DNA from: Methylobacterium sp. J-088
GTDB lineage: Bacteria > Pseudomonadota > Alphaproteobacteria > Rhizobiales > Beijerinckiaceae
Length of the DNA stretch: 48,710 bases
Assembly: GCF_022829295.1 (NCBI RefSeq)
Contig: NZ_JAKSYH010000252.1
Coordinates: 1-48,710, forward strand
Direction: 5' to 3'
Below the pieces are notes generated by a model, which was not told the DNA's origin, searched no databases, and worked only from the letters and a program-made list of their open reading frames with translations. The translations under genes were made by a program, and so were the position numbers. Below, one piece after another: positions 27,344 to 35,022 of the stretch (its first letter is position 1; every line of letters begins with the position of its first letter).

Positions 27344-28419
27344 GCGGCGTCCTTCAGCGACAGGGCCAGGGCGTCGAGGTCGGCGAGCGCCCGGTCGAGG
27401 GGGCAGTCCCGCGCCGGCGGGCTGCGCGATTCGAGGATCCGGTCGGTGCGCTCGACGAAGGCGATGTCGTTGGGGCAGTCGCCGATTGCCGCGAGGTCGT
27501 CGGTGCCGAGGCCGAGGCGCGCGCAGGCGGCGGCGCGGGCCGGGGGCTGGAGGTGGAAGGCCCGGCGCAGGGCCGCCCGGCGCAGGATCAGCGCCTGCCA
27601 GTGGGCGGCCTCCGGCAGCCGATAGGCCTCGCCGGCGAGCACGCGGGCGCGGCGCGCCATCTCGGTGGCCATCCCGCCCGAGACCCGGCCCTGGTGCCGG
27701 GCCGAGACCAGCACGCGCACGTCCGGGCAGTGGCGCAGGCGGGCCCCGTGGGCACGCAGCAGCCCGACAAGCGCGTTGTCCTCGCCGCAGGGGAGCGGCG
27801 GCAGACCGCCGACCGCGCGATAGAGCGCCACCGGGACGGCGAGGCTCGCACCGGTATGGTCGCCGTGGCGCGGGGCGGGGTCGTAGGGCGGCGGATCGAG
27901 CAGATCCTCCAGGCGCCGGACCCCGGACCAGTAGCGCTCGATCCGGGCGTGGAGATCGGCGAGCCGGGAATCCGCATCGCCGTCTTCGTCGATCACGAGG
28001 CGGCCGCCGACGACGTCCGCGTGCTCGAGCGCCCGCAGGTTCGCCACGACCCAGTCGGCCGGCAGGCGGGCATCCGCGTCGGTGGTGAGCAGAACCCCCT
28101 CCCGGACGCCATCGTCGGTGAGCCAGTCCGCGCCCGTCTCGAGCGCCATGCGCCGCGCGGTGCCGACATGGGCGTCCGCCCCGGAGAGAACCGCCTCGAT
28201 CAGCCGGATCTCCAGCGCCGCCCAGGCGCCCGAGGCCTGCCCGGCCCGGAAAGCCGCGATTGTCCCATCCGTGCAATTGTTGGCCAGAATGACGACGCGC
28301 AGCCGCGTCGCCAGCCCGGCCTGACCGTCGAGCGACGCGAGCAGGAGCGGCAGGCGCTCCGCCTCGTTCCGAGCCGGGATGCAGACGACGCAGCGGGAGA
28401 GATCGGGCCGGACGCGCAT
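27340..28419 (-). CDS. Glycosyltransferase family 2
   Basis: GT-A fold sugar transferase of about 359 residues. The N-terminus has the nucleotide-binding CVVCIPARNEAERLPLLLAS (about 8-27) and VVILANNCTDGT. The DxD-like metal site is in TTDADARLPADW at about 115-125. Downstream, CGEDNALVGLLRAHG supplies the ED base motif. The ATG at 28419 lies 1 nt beyond the stop of the GT4 gene; its own stop overlaps the next GTG. It lacks membrane helices, so it acts at the cytoplasmic face. Confidence 0.88.
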   Translation of the reverse strand: MRVRPDLSRCVVCIPARNEAERLPLLLASLDGQAGLATRLRVVILANNCTDGTIAAFRAGQASGAWAALEIRLIEAVLSGADAHVGTARRMALETGADWLTDDGVREGVLLTTDADARLPADWVVANLRALEHADVVGGRLVIDEDGDADSRLADLHARIERYWSGVRRLEDLLDPPPYDPAPRHGDHTGASLAVPVALYRAVGGLPPLPCGEDNALVGLLRAHGARLRHCPDVRVLVSARHQGRVSGGMATEMARRARVLAGEAYRLPEAAHWQALILRRAALRRAFHLQPPARAAACARLGLGTDDLAAIGDCPNDIAFVERTDRILESRSPPARDCPLDRALADLDALALSLKDAA

Positions 28420-28420
28420 C

Positions 28421-29515
28421 TCAGCCTCGCCCGCCCGCGACGCGCAGGGCCGGTTGGGCCCGCTCGGCGCAGCGCGCCATGACGGCCTCGTAGGCATCGA
28501 GATAGCGCGCGGTCATGGCGGAGGCGTCGTAGAGCGCCTCGGCCCGGTCCCGGCAGGCGCGCCGCGACAGGCAAGCGGCCTCCCGGATCGCCACCGAGAG
28601 CGCCTGCGCGTCGTCCGGATCGGCCAGCCGGCCGCATTGCGCATCGAGGATGTCGGGCATCGCGCCCCGGCGGAAGGCGGCGACCGGCGTGCCGCAGGCC
28701 AGCGCCTCCGCCACCACGAGGCCGAACGGCTCCTCCCAGCGCGGCGACACGATCGCCACCCGGGCGCGGCCGAGATGATGCGCCAGATCCCGGTGCGCGA
28801 GATGGCCAAGATGCGTCAGGTCCGGCCCGAGCCGCGGCGCGATCTGGGCGTCCCAATAGGCCGGGTTGAGTTTCGGCCCCGCGAAGACCAGCGGCAGGTT
28901 GGCCGCCCGCGCGGCGTCGATGGCGAGGTGGAGCCCCTTCTCGGGCACGATCCGGCCCGACCAGAAGGCGTAGGGCGACGCGTCGGCCGCCGCGTTGAAG
29001 GCGAAGTTCGAGAGATCGACGCCGTTATCGACCACCTGCGCGTCTGGGACGAGCGTGGCCCATTCCTGGGCCAGGGACGGCGAGACCGCCAGGAACGCCA
29101 TGTCGGGATCGGCCTGCACGATGCCGCGCACCAGGGCCTCGAAGGGCGGCGTGTGCAGCACCGTCACCCAGGGCAGGCCGAGCCGGGCGCTCTCCTGCAG
29201 GGGGAGGGCGTGCAGGGCATTGTTGTGCACGAGGTCGAACCCGCCGGCCGCGACCATGTCCATCATCCGCCGGTAGGCGTCGTGCTCGGCGTGGTCGATC
29301 GCCGCCTCGCGCTCGGGGTCCAGAAGCGCGTCCCCGGTGGGATCGCAGAGCATCACCGGGTCGAGGGCCGGGTCCGAACCGCGGCTGGCGAACAGGGTCA
29401 CATCGTGTCCGAGCCGCTTCAGCGCGACGGTCAGCAGGTGCGTGTGCATCTCCAGACCGCCGGCATAGGGTTGGCCGATCGGGTATTTGAGATGTGCGAG
29501 GACAGCAATCTTCAC
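28421..29515 (-). CDS. Glycosyltransferase family 4
   Basis: GT-B retaining-type glycosyltransferase of about 364 residues. The N-terminus KIAVLAHLKYPIGQPYAGGL has the Gly-rich acceptor loop, and the C-terminal domain has SGRIVPEKGLHLAIDAA and the EPFGLVVAEALACGTPVAAF motif with the E-x7-E pair. A GTG at 29515 begins right at the first strand; the frame extends 15 codons further to a non-ATG start with weaker support. First gene of the three-glycosyltransferase operon. Its 297-nt upstream region is shared with the divergent SPFH gene and contains the promoter. Confidence 0.88.
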   Translation of the reverse strand: MKIAVLAHLKYPIGQPYAGGLEMHTHLLTVALKRLGHDVTLFASRGSDPALDPVMLCDPTGDALLDPEREAAIDHAEHDAYRRMMDMVAAGGFDLVHNNALHALPLQESARLGLPWVTVLHTPPFEALVRGIVQADPDMAFLAVSPSLAQEWATLVPDAQVVDNGVDLSNFAFNAAADASPYAFWSGRIVPEKGLHLAIDAARAANLPLVFAGPKLNPAYWDAQIAPRLGPDLTHLGHLAHRDLAHHLGRARVAIVSPRWEEPFGLVVAEALACGTPVAAFRRGAMPDILDAQCGRLADPDDAQALSVAIREAACLSRRACRDRAEALYDASAMTARYLDAYEAVMARCAERAQPALRVAGGRG

Positions 29516-29812
29516 GCGCGCACCAACTCTGATAGGGTAGGGATATCTACCGATCACCACGAACTGGAAGGACTAATTTCCGCTTCGCGGCTGCGGCTAT
29601 CATGTCGCAGGTTTCTTCAGCAAGCGTTGCATCGACGCGCCGAGGCGACGACGGGGGCGACGCTGCCAGCCTTCCTAAGCGCGGTGGCCTGAACCAAAGA
29701 TGATCAAGCCGTTGTGATACCGGTTCATCCGAACCAATCGTCCGACGCGGGCGTGAGCCGGCATCGCGGCGATGCCGGCGGCCGGATCTGCAGGGTTGGG
29801 GAGGGGCGAGCG

Positions 29813-30787
29813 ATGAATCTTCCGTTCGGGCTGAGCGTGTTCGCGGTCGGTGCCGCGGCTCTGGTGATCCTCACCCTCGCGGCCGGGGTGAAGATCGTGC
29901 CGCAGGGCTATGTCTTCACGGTGGAGCGATTCGGGCGCTACGCCCGCACCCTCGGGGCCGGCCTCGCGCTGATCATCCCGTTCGTCGAGCGCGTCGGCCG
30001 CCGGGTCAACGTGATGGAGCAGGTGATCGACGTGCCGAGCCAGCAGGCCTTCACGCGCGACAATGCCGGGGTGACGATCGACGCGGTCGTGTTCTACCAG
30101 GTGCTCGACGCGGCCCGCGCCTCCTACGAGGTCTCGAATCTCGACCTCGCGGCCACCACCCTGACCATGACCAACATCCGCACGGTGGTCGGCGGCATGG
30201 ATCTCGATCAGCTTCTCGCCCACCGCGACGAGATCAACGAGCGGCTGCTGCGGGTGATGGATGCCGCCGCCGCGCCCTGGGGCGTGAAGATCAACCGGAT
30301 CGAGATCAAGGACATCCTGCTTCCGCCGGACCTCGCGGGGGCGATGGCCCGTCAGATGAAGGCCGAGCGCGAGAAGCGGGCCTCGATCCTGGAGGCCGAG
30401 GGCCAGCGCGCCGCCGAGATCCTGCGGGCGGAGGGGCGCAAGCAATCGGCGATCCTCGAATCGGAGGGCCGCAAGGAGGCCGCGTTCCGCGACGCCGAGG
30501 CGCGCGAGCGCTCCGCGGAGGCCGAGGCGCAGGCGACCAATCTGGTCAGCCGGGCCATCGCCGAGGGCGACATCGCGGCGGCGAATTTTCTGGTGGCCGA
30601 GAAGTATGTCGACGCGGTGCGGGCGCTCGCCACCGCGCCGAATCAGCGGGTCGTGGTGGTGCCGATCGAGGCGGCGGCTTTGGCCGGCACGCTCGGCGGC
30701 ATCGGCGAGCTCACCCGAGCGGTGTTCGGCGAGGGAACGCCACAGCGGCGGGCGGGGACCCCGCCCAACGTCGCGCCGCGGACCTGA
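29813..30787 (+). CDS. SPFH/Band 7 membrane protein (stomatin-like, QmcA type)
   Basis: About 324 residues: one N-terminal membrane helix (LSVFAVGAAALVILTLAAG), an SPFH domain beginning VPQGYVFTVERFGRYARTL (about 32-50), then a long charged coiled coil (AEREKRASILEAEGQRAAEI) and a Gly/Pro-rich tail. Such proteins oligomerise in detergent-resistant membrane domains and are usually partnered with NfeD. The ATG at 29813 follows GGGGAGGGGC. The NfeD gene begins 3 nt after its stop. Confidence 0.9.
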   Translation: MNLPFGLSVFAVGAAALVILTLAAGVKIVPQGYVFTVERFGRYARTLGAGLALIIPFVERVGRRVNVMEQVIDVPSQQAFTRDNAGVTIDAVVFYQVLDAARASYEVSNLDLAATTLTMTNIRTVVGGMDLDQLLAHRDEINERLLRVMDAAAAPWGVKINRIEIKDILLPPDLAGAMARQMKAEREKRASILEAEGQRAAEILRAEGRKQSAILESEGRKEAAFRDAEARERSAEAEAQATNLVSRAIAEGDIAAANFLVAEKYVDAVRALATAPNQRVVVVPIEAAALAGTLGGIGELTRAVFGEGTPQRRAGTPPNVAPRT

Positions 30788-30790
30788 GCC

Positions 30791-31240
30791 GTGGTCGATC
30801 CCCTGGCGGTCGTCGCGGCGCTCGGGCCGGCCTGGAGCTGGGTGATCGCCGGTCTGGTGCTGGCGGGTGCCGAGATCCTGGTGCCGGGTGTGTTCCTGAT
30901 CTGGCTCGGCCTGGCGGCTTTGGCGACCGGACTCGCGACCATGGTGATCCCGATCCCCTGGCAGGGCCAGACCCTGCTGTTCTCAGCCCTGGCCGTCGCC
31001 CTGGTCGCGCTGGCCACCCGCCTGCACCGCCGGGCCGGACCGCACGATGCGGTCCTGAACCGCGCCGACCGCGGCCTGATCGGGCGCGAGGGCGTGCTGG
31101 CCGAACCGATCGTGCAGGGGGCGGGGCGCATCCGCTTCGACGACACGCTGTGGCGGATCGAAGGGCCGGATCTGCCGGTGGGCCGGCGCGTGCGGGTGGT
31201 GGGGCTGTCGGGCACGGTGTTGCGGGTGGAGGCGGGTTGA
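30791..31240 (+). CDS. NfeD family membrane protein
   Basis: 149 residues with three or four hydrophobic helices (WVIAGLVLAGAEILVPGVFLI, LGLAALATGLATMVIP, LLFSALAVALVALA) and a C-terminal OB-fold (GREGVLAEPIVQGAGRIRFD, LPVGRRVRVVGLSGTVLRVE). It starts at a GTG 3 nt downstream of the SPFH stop, so translational coupling is likely. NfeD partners SPFH proteins in membrane quality control. This is the short form, without the N-terminal ClpP-like protease domain. Confidence 0.9.
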   Translation: MVDPLAVVAALGPAWSWVIAGLVLAGAEILVPGVFLIWLGLAALATGLATMVIPIPWQGQTLLFSALAVALVALATRLHRRAGPHDAVLNRADRGLIGREGVLAEPIVQGAGRIRFDDTLWRIEGPDLPVGRRVRVVGLSGTVLRVEAG

Positions 31241-31512
31241 GGAGCGCTGGGCGCTGCTGGCGGGGACTGCTTCCGACCCAGCCCGCCCGCTCGGACCGGT
31301 GTCAGCGCCTGCCCAAAGCGGCCGCTCGTCCACCTCTCGTCAACATCAGGTCGGGGGGTGTAACCGCTACGGTGGACGATCACATGGTCCGCTGACGCTG
31401 AGGCAGCATACTGATCTGCGTTGGTGATCCAGGCCGGAAAATCCGGCTTGGTGCCTTCATGGCGAAGGTCGTTCCGAGCTGCCGCCCGCCCTGATGAAAG
31501 AGCTGACCGTCC

Positions 31513-33030
31513 ATGTCCGCTGATGCCGATCAGAAGGCCGTGTCCGTGGACAAGGCGAGGTTCGGTATCACCGGCCTCGACGACGTGATCGGGGGTGGCC
31601 TCGCGCGGAACCGCCTGTACCTGCTGGAGGGCAACCCCGGCACCGGCAAGACCACGATCGCTCTGGGGTTTCTGCTGGAGGGTGCCCGTCGGGGCGAGCG
31701 CGGCCTGTACATCAGCCTGTCCGAGACGACCGACGAGCTGCACGAGACCGCCCACTCGCACGGCTGGAGCTTGCCCGAGGCGGTCACGATCTATGAGCTG
31801 ATCCCGCCCGAGAGCCTGCTCGATGCCGAGCAGCAGCAGACCCTGCTGTACGCCTCGGACCTCGAACTCGGCGAGGCGACACGGGCGGTCTTCGAGCAGG
31901 TCGATGCGGTGAAGCCCGCCCGCGTCGTGCTCGACAGCCTGTCCGAGATCCGCCTGCTCGCCGGTAGCTCGTTGCGTTACCGACGGCAGATCCTGGCGCT
32001 GAAGCACTACTTCGCCAAACAAAACACGACCATGCTGCTGCTCGACGACCTCACCGCGGATGCACTGGACAAAACCGTGCACAGCGTCGCCCACGCGGTG
32101 ATCCGCCTGGAGGAGCTGGCGCCCGATTACGGCGCCGAGCGTCGGCGGCTTCGGGTGATGAAGTACCGCGGGCAACGCTTCCGCGGCGGCTACCACGATT
32201 TCAACATCGCCACCGGCGGCGTGGAGGTTTTTCCGCGCCTCATCGCCCTGGAGCACAAGACCACGTTCGCCCGCGATACGGTGCGCAGCGGCATCCCCGA
32301 ACTCGACGCCCTCCTTGGCGGCGGCGTCGAGACCGGGTCGAGCACCCTGCTGCTCGGGCCGGCCGGCGCGGGTAAATCCCTGCTCACGGTCCAGTACGTC
32401 GCCGCCGCGGCCGCACGGGGCGAGAAGGCGGCGATGTTCGTGTTCGACGAGGAACTCGGGCTTTTGCTGGAGCGCACCAAGGCGATGGGCTTCGATCTCG
32501 CCGGTCTGCGTGACCAGGGTCTGCTGACGATCGAGCAGGTCGACGCCGCCGAGCTGTCGCCGGGCGAGTTTGCCCACCTCGTGCGTCGGCAGGTCGACGA
32601 AGCGCAGGCCAAGACCGTGGTGATCGATAGCCTCAACGGCTACCGGGCTGCGATGCTCGGCGAGGGCGTGCCGATCCTGCACGTCCACGAGTTGCTGCAG
32701 TACCTCAACCGCCAGGGTGCCACGACCTTTTTGACGGTCGCCCAGCATGGGCTGGTCGGCGATATGAAGAGCCCGGTCGACATCACCTACCTCGCCGACA
32801 CCGTCGTGCTGTTGCGCTACTTCGAGGCCGTCGGGACGGTTCGCCGCGCGATCTCGGTGGTGAAGAAGCGCACCGGCGCGCACGAGGACACGATCCGCGA
32901 GTACCGCATCACCAGCACCGGCCTGCAGGTCGGCGAGCCGCTGCAGGGTTTTCAAGGTGTCCTGCGCGGCACGCCGGAGTTGATCCAGCGCGATGGTGAC
33001 ACGGAGCTGCACGGCAGCGACCTGTCGTGA
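31513..33030 (+). CDS. KaiC-like double-domain ATPase
   Basis: 505-residue protein with two RecA/KaiC domains. Domain 1 has Walker A EGNPGTGKTT at about 39-48 and the catalytic acid in SLSETTDE. Domain 2 has Walker A GPAGAGKSL at about 282-290 and FVFDEELG with the EE pair. By hand alignment to cyanobacterial KaiC, the phospho-site pair Ser431/Thr432 corresponds to Thr-Tyr in VDITYLADTVVLL, so autophosphorylation could still occur on Thr. The KaiC C-terminal region IREYRITSTGL is present. It overlaps the next gene by GTGA. No kaiA or kaiB is in the window. Likely role: a stress or timing signal relayed to the kinase. Confidence 0.9.
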   Translation: MSADADQKAVSVDKARFGITGLDDVIGGGLARNRLYLLEGNPGTGKTTIALGFLLEGARRGERGLYISLSETTDELHETAHSHGWSLPEAVTIYELIPPESLLDAEQQQTLLYASDLELGEATRAVFEQVDAVKPARVVLDSLSEIRLLAGSSLRYRRQILALKHYFAKQNTTMLLLDDLTADALDKTVHSVAHAVIRLEELAPDYGAERRRLRVMKYRGQRFRGGYHDFNIATGGVEVFPRLIALEHKTTFARDTVRSGIPELDALLGGGVETGSSTLLLGPAGAGKSLLTVQYVAAAAARGEKAAMFVFDEELGLLLERTKAMGFDLAGLRDQGLLTIEQVDAAELSPGEFAHLVRRQVDEAQAKTVVIDSLNGYRAAMLGEGVPILHVHELLQYLNRQGATTFLTVAQHGLVGDMKSPVDITYLADTVVLLRYFEAVGTVRRAISVVKKRTGAHEDTIREYRITSTGLQVGEPLQGFQGVLRGTPELIQRDGDTELHGSDLS

Positions 33031-34739
33031 CGCCGCCGCACGAGGCACCATCCGAGCACATTCTCATCCTGGCACCGCACGGACGTGACGCTAAACTGGC
33101 CCAGGCGCTGCTCGAAGGGGCTGGCCTCACCGCGGTGATCGTCCCCGGCCTACCCGAACTGGTGCACGCGCTCGGCGAGACCGCCGGTGCGGTGCTGATC
33201 ACCGAGGAGGCGGTCCGGACCGCCGACCTCACCGGGCTCGACCATTGGATCTCCGGGCAGCCGGCATGGTCGGACATGCCGTTCATCATGCTCACCCGTC
33301 AGGGTGGTGTGGACCGGAACCCGACCGCGACCCGGTTGTCGCGCATCCTCGGCAACGTCAGCTTCCTGGAGCGGCCGTTCCATCCGACGACACTGATCAG
33401 CGTCGCAGCGACCGCCCTGCGCGGCCGGAGGCGTCAGTACGAGGCACGGGGGCGGCTCGACGAGCTGCACACGCGCGAAACGCAGCTGCGCGAGCTGAAC
33501 GCGACGCTGGAGAGCCGGATCGCCGAGGCGGTTGACGAGCGCGCGATCGCCGAAGAGGCCCTGCGGCAGTCCCAGAAGATGGAAGCCGTCGGCCAGCTCA
33601 CCGGCGGCGTGGCGCACGATTTCAACAACCTGCTCACCATCATCCGCTCGTCGGTGGACTTCCTGCGTCGTCCGGATCTCGCCGAGGATCGGCGCCGACG
33701 CTACATGGACGCGGTTTCCGACACCGTGGATCGCGCGGCCAAGCTCACCGGTCAGCTCCTCGCCTTCGCCCGGCGGCAGGCGCTCAAGCCCGAGACCTTC
33801 GAGGTCGGTGACTGCCTACGCGGCGTCGCCGATATGCTCGACACCATCACCGGGTCCCGCATCCACGTCGCCGTCGATCTGCCCGAAGGCACGTGCTTCA
33901 TCCACTGCGACCGTAGCCAGTTCGAGACGGCGCTGGTGAACATGGCCGTCAATGCCCGCGACGCGATGGATGGCGAGGGGTCCCTGACGCTGCGGTTGGC
34001 TTGCGACGCGCCGATGCCGGGGATCCGCGGCCATGCCGGCTCGCGCAGTCACTTCACCGCGGTGTCGCTTACCGACACCGGTATGGGCATCCCGGCGGAG
34101 CAGATCGACCGGATCTTCGAGCCGTTCTTCACGACCAAGGAGGTCGGAAAGGGAACCGGGCTGGGCCTGTCCCAGGTGTTCGGGTTCGCCAAGCAATCCG
34201 GCGGCGACATCGACGTGGTGAGTGCGTTGGGGACAGGCACCACCTTCACGCTGTACCTGCCCCAGGTCGCCGCGCCGGCCCAGCCGACCCGCGAGCCGCA
34301 GATCCTCGACGCCTCGATCGATGGGGCGGGCCGACGCATCCTGGTGGTCGAGGACAACGTCGAGGTTGGCCGCTTTGCCACCCAGATCCTGCACGATCTC
34401 GGCTACGCGACCGAATGGGCGGCCAACGCCGAGGCGGCGCTGGACCGTCTTGGGGCAGACGGCGACGGGTTCGATGCCGTGTTCTCGGATGTGGTGATGC
34501 CCGGCATGGGCGGGATCGCGTTGGCGGAGGTGCTGCGAAGCCGCCTGCCGCACCTGCCGGTCGTGCTCACCTCCGGGTACAGCCACGTTCTGGCCGAGGA
34601 GGGCAGCCATGGCTTTGAGTTGCTGCACAAGCCCTACTCGGCCGAGCAGCTCTGTCGCGTGCTGCGCCGGATCGGCAGTCAGCCCGACGCAAAATCGCCA
34701 GCAACCCGTAACCGACCCGCCCAGCCTCGCCGCTGGTGA
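33027..34739 (+). CDS. Hybrid histidine kinase with N-terminal pseudo-receiver and C-terminal receiver
   Basis: 570 residues, no membrane helices. Order: a receiver-like domain at about 10-130 whose phospho-Asp position is replaced (AVLITEEAVR), a coiled coil at about 135-180, HisKA with His197 in GVAHDFNNLL, a HATPase with N box NMAVNARDAMDG and G boxes DTGMGIP and GKGTGLGLSQ, and a C-terminal receiver with Asp488 in FSDVVMPG and the Lys in LLHKPY. It starts at a GTG overlapping the KaiC stop, so the pair is translationally coupled, and the KaiC-like protein is the obvious candidate input. No separate DNA-binding response regulator is adjacent. Confidence 0.9.
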   Translation: MTPPHEAPSEHILILAPHGRDAKLAQALLEGAGLTAVIVPGLPELVHALGETAGAVLITEEAVRTADLTGLDHWISGQPAWSDMPFIMLTRQGGVDRNPTATRLSRILGNVSFLERPFHPTTLISVAATALRGRRRQYEARGRLDELHTRETQLRELNATLESRIAEAVDERAIAEEALRQSQKMEAVGQLTGGVAHDFNNLLTIIRSSVDFLRRPDLAEDRRRRYMDAVSDTVDRAAKLTGQLLAFARRQALKPETFEVGDCLRGVADMLDTITGSRIHVAVDLPEGTCFIHCDRSQFETALVNMAVNARDAMDGEGSLTLRLACDAPMPGIRGHAGSRSHFTAVSLTDTGMGIPAEQIDRIFEPFFTTKEVGKGTGLGLSQVFGFAKQSGGDIDVVSALGTGTTFTLYLPQVAAPAQPTREPQILDASIDGAGRRILVVEDNVEVGRFATQILHDLGYATEWAANAEAALDRLGADGDGFDAVFSDVVMPGMGGIALAEVLRSRLPHLPVVLTSGYSHVLAEEGSHGFELLHKPYSAEQLCRVLRRIGSQPDAKSPATRNRPAQPRRW

Positions 34740-35022
34740 TGCCGGCATCCGCCGAGCGCCGCCTCCTCCGAGGCCGCCGACCCCGCACCGTAAGCAACGC
34801 GCCGTCTGAGACCCGTCGTAGGCGGACGTGAAGACGACGTCTGCGATCATGCTTTGCGGTCCATCAGCGGACCGGCAGCAAACCGCCCAAAGCCGCCTCC
34901 AGACCAGAACTGATGGCGCGGGACCTCGACCAGACGCCGGGGCCTGCGTGCGGCATTGCTGAAGCGCCCAGGTTTACGATCGCCGGCCCGGCCCCGGCGA
35001 TCGGCCTGTCACCCGCTCGGAC

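Noticed and set aside
31433..31450. Short GCCGGA/TCCGGC hairpin upstream of the KaiC-like gene
   Set aside because: Only 6 bp and no T-run; expected by chance in GC-rich DNA.
30643..33051. 802-codon minus frame across the KaiC-like gene
   Set aside because: Antisense shadow of a well-supported gene; no recognisable domain.
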